Shown in pieces: positions 46,122-54,350 of a stretch of DNA of 64,000 bases. Each line of letters begins with the position of its first letter. Position 1 is the first letter of the stretch. Source of the stretch: Desertivirga brevis. Its GTDB lineage: Bacteria; Bacteroidota; Bacteroidia; Sphingobacteriales; Sphingobacteriaceae. The notes under the pieces were generated by a model. It did no database searches, was not told the DNA's origin, and worked only from the letters and a program-made list of their open reading frames with translations. A program made the position numbers and the translations under genes. The stretch lies in contig NZ_JAFEWF010000002.1 in NCBI RefSeq assembly GCF_017355835.1, forward strand, positions 62,001-126,000, given 5' to 3'.

Positions 46122-46171
46122 CTTCTTGAACTATGATTAGTGTAATTCGTTCAATTCGTGTCTCTTTCATT
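46122..46171 (+). repeat. Interspersed repeat, copy B
   Basis: Second copy with the same core and a divergent end that carries AATTCGTG. A third shorter copy occurs at 60611-60640. Confidence 0.7.
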
Positions 46172-46227
46172 TGTTTGTCTCCTTCCGATTAGTCAACTAT
46201 TTTGTATTTTAACTGTTATTTTTATCT

Positions 46228-47316
46228 ATGGCACATCCTCTTCTTCAATTTAATGAGAACGGTATCTACTGTTCAGCGGGCGATTTCTATATCGACCCTT
46301 GGCGCCCGGTTGATGATGCGGTACTGACTCATGCCCATTCAGACCATGCCAGATGGGGAAGTAAGAGATATTTGGCACACGATCTATCAAGGGAAGTACT
46401 AAAGTATCGGTTAGGTGATATTGCCCTTGAGACGATAGGGTATGGGGAAACCGTTTACAAGAATGGAGTAAAAATATCCTTCTATCCGGCGGGGCATGTA
46501 ATTGGGTCGGCTCAGGTAAGGGTGGAACACAAAGGGAATGTTTGGGTAGTTTCAGGCGATTATAAACTGGAAGATGATGGCGTTTGCGCACCTTTCGAAC
46601 CAGTAAAGTGTCATACCTTTATTTCAGAATGCACTTTTGGGATGCCGGTTTATAAGTGGAAATCTCCTAAAGAGATCCATGACGACATAAATAACTGGTG
46701 GCGAAAGAATAAAGAGGAAGGAAAGAATTCTGTTATTGCTGGATATTCTTTAGGAAAAGCACAAAGAATTCTCCAACATCTGGACCTCTCTATCGGAAAG
46801 GTATTTCTGCATGGAGTGATTGCTAACACCAATGAAGCGTTAGTCCGGAATGGAATAAAACTTCAGGAAACAACGCGGATTACTTCTGAAACGAGTAAGG
46901 AGGAAATAAAAGGTGCAATGATCATATGCCCACCATCGGCTTTAGGATCACCATGGATCCGTAAGTTCCAGCCATACTCTTTCGGCTATTGCTCCGGTTG
47001 GATGTCACTCCGTGGGGCTAAGCGCAGAATGGCTGCAGATAGGGGATTTGTTCTATCCGATCATGCAGATTGGGATGGTTTAATACAAGCCATTGATGCC
47101 ACACAGTGTGAATGTGTATGTTTAACCCATGGTTATACAGCTTCTTTCACTCGTTATTTGAATGAGATAGGCTTTGATGCCCATGAAGCTCATACCTATT
47201 ACGGTGGCGATGAAGCTTCTGAAGAAGATCAGCTTCCAACAGATATTGTAGATTCAGAAGGGGATGTGATAAAGGATAAAGAGGTTTCAGATACACGGGA
47301 GGCTGAAGAGTTATGA
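46228..47316 (+). CDS. Ligase-associated DNA exonuclease (metallo-beta-lactamase fold)
   Basis: 362 residues. The beta-lactamase fold metal motif HAHSDHARWGS (HxHxDH) is at about 35-45. The later metal ligands occur in SGDYKLEDDGV and LSDHADWDGL, and the C-terminal tail is acidic. This matches the DNA 3'-exonuclease family that is genetically tied to ATP-dependent ligases and Lhr helicases. Its stop overlaps the ligase start by 4 nt. Confidence 0.92.
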   Translation: MAHPLLQFNENGIYCSAGDFYIDPWRPVDDAVLTHAHSDHARWGSKRYLAHDLSREVLKYRLGDIALETIGYGETVYKNGVKISFYPAGHVIGSAQVRVEHKGNVWVVSGDYKLEDDGVCAPFEPVKCHTFISECTFGMPVYKWKSPKEIHDDINNWWRKNKEEGKNSVIAGYSLGKAQRILQHLDLSIGKVFLHGVIANTNEALVRNGIKLQETTRITSETSKEEIKGAMIICPPSALGSPWIRKFQPYSFGYCSGWMSLRGAKRRMAADRGFVLSDHADWDGLIQAIDATQCECVCLTHGYTASFTRYLNEIGFDAHEAHTYYGGDEASEEDQLPTDIVDSEGDVIKDKEVSDTREAEEL

Positions 47317-48929
47317 GGGATTTTGCAGGGCTGTTTGCTGCATTAGACGAGACTAATAAGACGAATGAAAAGGTGAGTATTTTGAAGGATTACTTCACCA
47401 GCGTTTCAGACTCTGAGAAAATACATACCCTTGCTCTGTTCACGGGTCGAAAACCGAAGAGGCAGATCAATTCCACCCTGGTGAAGCAGTGGGCCATGGA
47501 AATGGCGAACATTCCCCAATGGTTATTTGAGGAAAGTTACCAGGTGGTAGGCGATCTGGGTGAAACGATCGCACTTTTGCTGCCGGAGACGAAAGGTTCA
47601 CATGAAAAAGATTTAGCAGAATGGATTGCCGAAATAAACAGTTTGGGATCTTTAACTGAAGAAGAGCGGAAGGTCTGGCTGGTAGAATCTTGGGGCTCAA
47701 TGACGCGACAAGAGAGGTTTGTATTTAATAAGATACTTACTGGCAGCTTTAGAATTGGTGTCTCCCAAAGCTTAATAATTAAGGCTCTTGCCGAGATATC
47801 AGGACTGGAGGCGGCAACACTAACTCATAGAATTATGGGTAATTGGAGTCCAGATACGTTTAGCTTTCACGATCTTATACAGGAGCAAGATCCATCTGAC
47901 GATCTTTCAAGACCTTATCCTTTTTGCCTCGCCTATGCCATTCAGGAAACCTCAGATAAGCAGAAGTCTGCTGGAGAAATTGAAGCAGAACTTGGAGATC
48001 CGGAGGAGTGGCAGGCTGAGTGGAAGTGGGATGGAATCAGGGCTCAAGCAATCCATAGGGAAGGAAAAATCTTTATCTGGTCAAGAGGAGAGGAGCTTGC
48101 AACGGAAAAGTTCCCTGAGCTCCATGCTTTTTTGTATGAACTCCCCTCAGGTACTGTCCTTGATGGGGAAGCTATTTGTTTCATAGATGGTCATCCAATG
48201 CCCTTTAACGTACTTCAGACCCGTATCGGTCGTAAGAATCTTTCCAAGAAAATACTAGCCGATAATCCGATGGCCTTCATTGCTTACGATTGTCTTGAAT
48301 TTGCAGGGGATGATATTCGGTCAATGCCCCTTGCTCACAGGCGGTCTATGCTAGAACGATTGTACGATTTAAGTAATCATAAGGAAATCTTTCGCCTTTC
48401 GCCTGTAGTTAAATTCTCCACTTGGGAAGATCTTTACAACTTAAGGCTCCAGTCGCGAGAGAATTTCGCTGAAGGCTTTATGTTGAAGAGACTAAATTCT
48501 ATCTACCAGACAGGCAGAAAGAGGGGAGACTGGTGGAAATGGAAAGTAGATCCACTATCTGTTGATGCGGTAATGATTTATGCACAGAAAGGCCATGGAC
48601 GCAGAGCTGATCTTTATACGGATTATACCTTTGCTGTTTGGGACGGCGATAAACTTGTACCTTTTGCAAAAGCTTATTCCGGGCTAACTGATAAAGAAAT
48701 TAAACAGGTAGACTATTTTATCAAACGCAATACCTTGGAGAAGTTTGGGCCTGTAAGAACAGTGAAACCAGAGCTAGTATTCGAAATTGGCTTTGAAGGA
48801 ATAAACAAGTCATCACGCCATAAATCGGGAGTTGCATTACGATTTCCGAGAATACTGAGGTGGCGCCAGGATAAAAAGATTGAAGACGCTGACACGATAG
48901 ATGTCTTAAGAGCCATGCTGGGAGATTGA
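47313..48929 (+). CDS. ATP-dependent DNA ligase
   Basis: 538 residues. A helical DNA-binding domain occupies about 1-190. The adenylation domain has its active-site Lys in EWKWDGIRAQA, further motifs in LDGEAICF, FIAYDCLEF and EGFMLKRL, and an OB domain ends the protein (KTVKPELVFEIGFEGI region). It is separate from the NAD-dependent LigA expected elsewhere. With the exonuclease and helicase it forms a repair cassette known from several bacterial phyla. Confidence 0.95.
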   Translation: MRDFAGLFAALDETNKTNEKVSILKDYFTSVSDSEKIHTLALFTGRKPKRQINSTLVKQWAMEMANIPQWLFEESYQVVGDLGETIALLLPETKGSHEKDLAEWIAEINSLGSLTEEERKVWLVESWGSMTRQERFVFNKILTGSFRIGVSQSLIIKALAEISGLEAATLTHRIMGNWSPDTFSFHDLIQEQDPSDDLSRPYPFCLAYAIQETSDKQKSAGEIEAELGDPEEWQAEWKWDGIRAQAIHREGKIFIWSRGEELATEKFPELHAFLYELPSGTVLDGEAICFIDGHPMPFNVLQTRIGRKNLSKKILADNPMAFIAYDCLEFAGDDIRSMPLAHRRSMLERLYDLSNHKEIFRLSPVVKFSTWEDLYNLRLQSRENFAEGFMLKRLNSIYQTGRKRGDWWKWKVDPLSVDAVMIYAQKGHGRRADLYTDYTFAVWDGDKLVPFAKAYSGLTDKEIKQVDYFIKRNTLEKFGPVRTVKPELVFEIGFEGINKSSRHKSGVALRFPRILRWRQDKKIEDADTIDVLRAMLGD

Positions 48930-49032
48930 TAAATAACCTTCATAGGAGAAATTTAGGAATGGAGGATTGTGCATCTTACTCTTAAGGAACAAGTTAAACT
49001 TTCAGAAAAGCTATTTTGGTGTTATATTGATT

Positions 49033-51573
49033 ATGGGGAAAATAAGGAAGGAGAATGATACAAGTCTACTTGCAACACCGGGCGAACGGGTAATATCCGA
49101 TTGGTTCAAAACAAAGGAATGGCAGCAATTTCCCTTTCAGAAAGAAATGGAGGAAGCTTATCTGCTAGGATATTCAGGCCTATTGAACGCTCCGACTGGA
49201 AGCGGTAAGACATTCGCTCTTTTCCTACCATTTCTGGCCGAATATATCAACAAGAACCCTAAGGATTATCAAACAAAAAAAAACAATGGCTTAAGGATGC
49301 TTTGGATCACTCCTTTGCGTGCCTTAACCAATGACATCCGTAAAGCGATGCAAACTGTTGTTGAAGATTTGGGACTTCCCTGGCAAGTGGGTCGAAGAAC
49401 AGGGGATACCACTTCAGCAGAAAAAGCGGAACTTAAAAAGCGTTTGCCTGAAGTGCTCTTAACAACCCCCGAGAGTTTGCATTTGATGCTTACCCAGAAA
49501 GATTATCCCAAGGTTTTTGAAAATCTAGAGGTGGTTGTAGCTGATGAATGGCATGAATTACTTGGTACCAAGAGGGGTGTGCAGCTTGAATTGGGTCTGT
49601 CACGGCTGAAGGGACTCAGGAAGAAACTCGGGGAGGGGAAAGTACAGGAGCTAGGTATTGAGACACAAGTATCTATTCCTCAATTAAGAATTTGGGGGAT
49701 CTCGGCAACCATTGGGAATCTGGAACAGGCTGCAGAAGTGTTATTGGGTAATGATGTAGGTCCAGACAGGGTACGATTAATTCGAGCTCAGCTTGACAAG
49801 AAAATCGAAATACAATCCATATTGCCTGATAATATTGAGGAATTTTCGTGGGCAGGGCATCTTGGGATCAAGTTGCTGCCTAAAGTGATGGAAATTGTAG
49901 CTCAAAGTAAAACTACCCTGATCTTTACTAATACGCGATCACAGTCAGAGATCTGGTATCAAGCAATACTGGACAAATATCCGCAGTATGCAGGGATTAT
50001 GGCTATGCACCATGGCTCTTTAGACAATGAGCTGCGAACTTGGGTTGAGCAGGCATTGCATAACGAAATGTTGAAGTTGGTGGTGTGTACTTCAAGTCTT
50101 GACTTGGGTGTAGACTTTAGGCCGGTAGATACAGTCATTCAAATAGGAAGCCCCAAGGGTGTAGCGAGGTTCATGCAAAGGGCCGGTAGAAGTGGACATC
50201 ATCCTGGCGCTACCTCCCGAGCCTGGTTCGTGCCTACTCACTCTCTTGAGTTACTTGAGGGCGCAGCCATAAAAGAGGCAATGAAACAGGAGGTTTTCGA
50301 AAGCAGGGATCCTGTGTTGCTCGCTATGGATGTTCTTACTCAATACCTGGTAACACTAGCACTTTCGAATGGTTTCAAGCCCGATCAGATCTACCAGGAG
50401 GTGAAAACGTGTTATGCTTATTCAGACCTGCGCAAGGAAGAGTTCGGGCAGATTTTAGACTTTATTACCAAAGGGGGGAAGACCCTCTCGGCATATGATG
50501 AATTTTTAAAAGTTGAGATTGAGGAGGGAAATTATAAAGTAAATAGTCGAAGGGTTGCTATGCGCCACCGGCTGACAATGGGGACCATTGTTGGAGATGT
50601 TTCCATGCGGGTTAAGTTCCTAACCGGAGGCTATCTTGGAACAATTGAAGAAGATTTTATTGCCAGGCTAAAGATTGGTGATAATTTCTGGTTTGCGGGA
50701 AGAAGCCTGGAGCTTGTCAAAGTTAAGGAGATGACAGCATTCGTTAAAAAGTCATCGAAGTCAAGTGGAAAAATACCCAGCTGGATGGGTGGACGGGTTC
50801 CTCTATCGTCTCAACTATCGGCAATGTTTCGGCTTAAGTTAGACGAGGTTGCTCACCATATTGAAAAAGATATTGAGGTGAAAACCCTGCGTCCTCTATT
50901 CAATTTACAAGCTGAGCTTTCTCACCTTCCCTTAAATTCAGAGTTCCTGGTTGAGAAGTTCATATCAAGGGATGGGTACCATTTGTTTTTCTATCCATTC
51001 GAAGGCCGGTTGGTGCACGAAGGGATGGCTTCACTCTTTGCATACCGGATCGCAAAGCTACGCAATGCGAGCTTCTCCATTGCTATGAATGATTACGGCT
51101 TCGAATTACTCTCTGATCAGGAGATCTTATTGGAAGATGCTTTGAAAAATAACCTGTTTAGCACGGATAGCCTTATTGATGATATTCAAAACAGCTTAAA
51201 TGCTAACGAAATGGCGCGGCGCCGTTTTCGGGATATCGCACATATTGCCGGACTGGTCTTTACCGGATTCCCGGGAAAGACCATGAAGAACAGACACCTC
51301 CAGGCTTCAACATCTTTAATTTTCGATGTATTCAGGGAGTATGAGCCCGGCAACTTTTTAGTTAGACAAGCATATAATGAAGCATTGCAGTTTCAGTTGG
51401 AGGAGTTCAGATTAAGGGAAGCATTACTTCGGTTACAGACATTAGAAGTAGTCATTACCCATAGCGACAAACCTACTCCTTTTGCTTTTCCAATTATGGT
51501 TGACAGGTTAAGGGAGAAGCTAACTACCGAAACATTAGAGGAGCGAGTTGCAAAAATGAAACTCGCTCTATAG
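49033..51573 (+). CDS. Ligase-associated DEAD/DEAH helicase (Lhr-like)
   Basis: 846 residues from the ATG at 49033; the frame also runs 22 residues upstream, but the longer N-terminus looks spurious. RecA-like domains are marked by APTGSGKTFALFLP, the DEWHEL box, SATIGN, TSSLDLGVDF and MQRAGRSGH. An Lhr winged-helix/accessory domain and a C-terminal domain follow (from about 520). This is the Lhr-Core type that partners the MBL exonuclease and ATP-dependent ligase. The PdeM-type phosphoesterase sometimes found with these genes is absent from the window. A 9-bp hairpin overlaps the stop codon. Confidence 0.93.
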   Translation: MGKIRKENDTSLLATPGERVISDWFKTKEWQQFPFQKEMEEAYLLGYSGLLNAPTGSGKTFALFLPFLAEYINKNPKDYQTKKNNGLRMLWITPLRALTNDIRKAMQTVVEDLGLPWQVGRRTGDTTSAEKAELKKRLPEVLLTTPESLHLMLTQKDYPKVFENLEVVVADEWHELLGTKRGVQLELGLSRLKGLRKKLGEGKVQELGIETQVSIPQLRIWGISATIGNLEQAAEVLLGNDVGPDRVRLIRAQLDKKIEIQSILPDNIEEFSWAGHLGIKLLPKVMEIVAQSKTTLIFTNTRSQSEIWYQAILDKYPQYAGIMAMHHGSLDNELRTWVEQALHNEMLKLVVCTSSLDLGVDFRPVDTVIQIGSPKGVARFMQRAGRSGHHPGATSRAWFVPTHSLELLEGAAIKEAMKQEVFESRDPVLLAMDVLTQYLVTLALSNGFKPDQIYQEVKTCYAYSDLRKEEFGQILDFITKGGKTLSAYDEFLKVEIEEGNYKVNSRRVAMRHRLTMGTIVGDVSMRVKFLTGGYLGTIEEDFIARLKIGDNFWFAGRSLELVKVKEMTAFVKKSSKSSGKIPSWMGGRVPLSSQLSAMFRLKLDEVAHHIEKDIEVKTLRPLFNLQAELSHLPLNSEFLVEKFISRDGYHLFFYPFEGRLVHEGMASLFAYRIAKLRNASFSIAMNDYGFELLSDQEILLEDALKNNLFSTDSLIDDIQNSLNANEMARRRFRDIAHIAGLVFTGFPGKTMKNRHLQASTSLIFDVFREYEPGNFLVRQAYNEALQFQLEEFRLREALLRLQTLEVVITHSDKPTPFAFPIMVDRLREKLTTETLEERVAKMKLAL

Positions 51574-51861
51574 TACTTTCTTATCAAATTGAGAAAAGGT
51601 GCAGATAATTTAGTTTTCCCCGACTTACTTAAAGTTTAGTTATCTATTTAAATTTTTATTAACAGATTTTTTAATTTCGTTAAGCATTTTGTCCTTCGAT
51701 ACAATAGATTGAATTACAGCATCAGATAAAAAAGCAATACTTAGAGCTGATGTGGTATTATACTTTCTAGAACATCAAGGATGTGTTGATATTCTGCCCT
51801 TTATCCTGTTTGATGCCACATATTGAAGATCATTAATTATATATAACATCATTTCAAATTT

Positions 51862-53904
51862 ATGAGAAGAATCGGATTTATTCCTTTGATTGCGGTTCCT
51901 GCAATACTTGTTGCCGCGTTTACTTCCAAACAGAAGCAGGTCGATCCGCCACGTACTGTCTTTTTTGACAAGTCGGGCATGGACACAACTATACGGCCTG
52001 GTGATAATTTCTTCCGTTATGCTAATGGCAGTTGGATAAAGAATACCGAAATTCCGGCCTCGGAAACTGGCTGGGGGTCATTCTATGTATTAAACGATGA
52101 TAACCTTACTAATCTTAGAAGAATATTAGAGGAAACATCTGGAAAACAGAATGCTAAAGGAAGTAAGGAGCAGAAGGTTGGAGATTTCTTTGCAAGTGGA
52201 ATGGATACTGTTGCTATAGATAAGCGTGGATCCGGACCGATCAAATCGCAGCTTGCAAAGATTAATGCAATAAAGACCACCAAAGATCTTGTAGATTTTG
52301 CTGCGAAAAGTTTTAAGCAGGGCGATGGTTATTTATTCGAATTTTATGTAGGGCCAGATGATAAGATCAGCACAAAGAACGCTGTGAATTTTCAGCAGAC
52401 TGGTTTAGGTCTTCCTAATCGTGACTACTATTTCAAGCAGGATGCCGCCAGTCTAAACATTCGCAAAGAGTATCTCAAGTATATAGCAAACTTATTTACA
52501 TTAACCGGCACAGATGCTGCCACAGCAGCAAGGAAAGCGCAGGCAGTTATGGCTTTAGAGACTGAAATTGCTAAATCTCACCTTACTCCGGTTGAGCTAC
52601 GTGACCCTGTAAAGAATTACAATAAGTATGCGGTATCTCAGTTTCAAAAGCAATTACCGGGTATGGATGTCAAGGATATATTAGACAAATTGGACTTGGA
52701 AACAGATACCATACTTGTTGGGCAGCCGAAATATTATACTACTTTGGCAACTCTTTTAAAAACAAAACCTCTTTCTCAATGGAAAGATAAACTGGCATTT
52801 GAAACTATTTCTTCTTCAGCTTCGGCATTAAGTCGTCCATTTAGAGATGCAAGATTTAACTTTTATGGAAGAGTATTAAGCGGTCAAAGACAACAACAGC
52901 CTCGTTGGAAGCAGATGGTAAGTAAGACCGACCAAAACCTGGGAGAATTAGTGGGCCAACTATATACGGAAAGGTATTTCCCTGCAGAAGCGAAGGAAAG
53001 GATGTTAAAGCTGGTAGATAACCTTCAGCGAGTATATCAGGCACGTATAGAAAGATTAGATTGGATGAGTGCAGAGACAAAGCAAAAGGCCTTAGAGAAG
53101 TTAAACACTTTTGTAAAAAAAATAGGCTACCCGGATAAATGGAAGAGTTATGATGATGTTGATATAAATCGTTCTACTTATTATGAGAACCTTCAGTCTG
53201 CATCACGTCATAACTATAAGGAAATGATCGATAAGTTGGGAAAACCGGTTGATAAAATGGAGTGGCTTATGACACCGCCAACGGTTAATGCTTATTATAA
53301 TCCACCTTTCAACGAGATCGTATTCCCTGCAGGCATTCTTCAATTTCCATTCTTTGATTTTAATGCAGACGATGCCATCAACTACGGTGCTATCGGAGCT
53401 GTAATCGGACATGAAATGACTCACGGATTTGATGACCAGGGGAGGCAGTATGATAAAGATGGAAATCTGAAAGATTGGTGGACGAAGGCTGACGCGGATA
53501 AGTTTAACAATAAGGCTAAGCTGGTGATTGATCAGTACGGGAAGTATACTGTACTAAATGACTTGAAGGTTAATGGCGAGCTTACGCTTGGGGAGAACAT
53601 AGCTGATATCGGTGGATTAGCTATCGCTTATGAAGCTTTTAAACAAACGGAACAGGGTAAAGGAAGTCAGAAAATTGATGGCTTTACCCCAGATCAGAGA
53701 TTCTTCCTGTCTTTTGCGCAAGTTTGGAGAATCAAGAACCGTGATGAGAGGTTGAGAATGAGAATAAGCAATGATCCACATTCTCCTGAAGAATTCCGGG
53801 TCAATGGCCCTCTTTCAAATATGCCTGAGTTTTACAGAGCTTTTAATATTAAGCCCGGAGATAAAATGTACAGGAATGAGAGCGATCGGGTAAAGATCTG
53901 GTAG
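51862..53904 (+). CDS. M13 family metallopeptidase (PepO/neprilysin-like)
   Basis: 680 residues with an N-terminal membrane or signal segment (about 3-20). The zinc motif HEMTH lies in IGAVIGHEMTHGFDDQG, and the second zinc ligand is in GENIADIGG. VNAYYNPPFNEIVFPAGILQ precedes the motif. This is the usual endopeptidase M13 architecture, in bacteria usually exported and probably acting on peptides in the periplasm. It stands alone, 288 nt after the helicase gene. Confidence 0.95.
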   Translation: MRRIGFIPLIAVPAILVAAFTSKQKQVDPPRTVFFDKSGMDTTIRPGDNFFRYANGSWIKNTEIPASETGWGSFYVLNDDNLTNLRRILEETSGKQNAKGSKEQKVGDFFASGMDTVAIDKRGSGPIKSQLAKINAIKTTKDLVDFAAKSFKQGDGYLFEFYVGPDDKISTKNAVNFQQTGLGLPNRDYYFKQDAASLNIRKEYLKYIANLFTLTGTDAATAARKAQAVMALETEIAKSHLTPVELRDPVKNYNKYAVSQFQKQLPGMDVKDILDKLDLETDTILVGQPKYYTTLATLLKTKPLSQWKDKLAFETISSSASALSRPFRDARFNFYGRVLSGQRQQQPRWKQMVSKTDQNLGELVGQLYTERYFPAEAKERMLKLVDNLQRVYQARIERLDWMSAETKQKALEKLNTFVKKIGYPDKWKSYDDVDINRSTYYENLQSASRHNYKEMIDKLGKPVDKMEWLMTPPTVNAYYNPPFNEIVFPAGILQFPFFDFNADDAINYGAIGAVIGHEMTHGFDDQGRQYDKDGNLKDWWTKADADKFNNKAKLVIDQYGKYTVLNDLKVNGELTLGENIADIGGLAIAYEAFKQTEQGKGSQKIDGFTPDQRFFLSFAQVWRIKNRDERLRMRISNDPHSPEEFRVNGPLSNMPEFYRAFNIKPGDKMYRNESDRVKIW

Positions 53905-53935
53905 GGTTTAGAAAGCAATAAATTTTATAATTAGC

Positions 53936-53970
53936 GAAGACTGTTCTTTAATTAGGGCAGTCTTTCTTTT
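53936..53970 (+). terminator. Terminator after the M13 peptidase gene
   Basis: Stem GAAGACTG (53936-53943) / CAGTCTTTC (53958-53966), 14-nt interior with wobble pairs and a T-rich tail. Confidence 0.7.
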
Positions 53971-54042
53971 TAAACCGGTGTTTATATACGTGGAGAAGAT
54001 TGGCAAAAGTTTTGCAATTACTTATCTATCAATATAAGCACT

Positions 54043-54234
54043 ATGAACTTAAAAAGAACTTTTGGAACCATTCTTACAATACTGGGTATTGTTGGTTTAA
54101 TATATGCGGCAGTTGGCTTTGCTCAAAGATCTGAATCTGCAAGAGAGCTGATAGTTTTCGGAATTTTAGGTGTAATCTTTTTCTTTACCGGTATTGGGCT
54201 TGTTAAAGATACAAGAGACGTTGCGAAGATGTGA
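54043..54234 (+). CDS. Small two-helix membrane protein
   Basis: 63 residues, MNLKRTFGTIL at the start. Two hydrophobic segments (about 7-27 and 37-54) with Gly spacing (FGILGVIFFFTGIGLV). No domain is recognised. The gene is bounded by terminators on both sides, which supports its being real. Confidence 0.7.
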   Translation: MNLKRTFGTILTILGIVGLIYAAVGFAQRSESARELIVFGILGVIFFFTGIGLVKDTRDVAKM

Positions 54235-54250
54235 TCCAATAATACTAGAT

Positions 54251-54306
54251 CTTAAAATAAATAGGAAAGGCCGGTTTCACAACCAGCCTTTCCTATTTAT
54301 TTTAAG
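54251..54306. terminator. Bidirectional terminator, 21-bp stem
   Basis: Perfect arms 54251-54271 and 54286-54306, with an inner GGTT/AACC stem in the loop. It lies between the convergent small membrane protein gene and the GH1/RmlD gene; A- and T-rich outer arms serve both strands. Confidence 0.93.
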
Positions 54307-54350
54307 ATAATAAACCTAAATAAGGGAATTATCTTAGTAAGTTTAGAGAA

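Noticed and set aside
48578..48592. DnaA-like TTATGCACA inside the ligase gene
   Set aside because: A single isolated match within coding sequence, as expected by chance in 64 kb.
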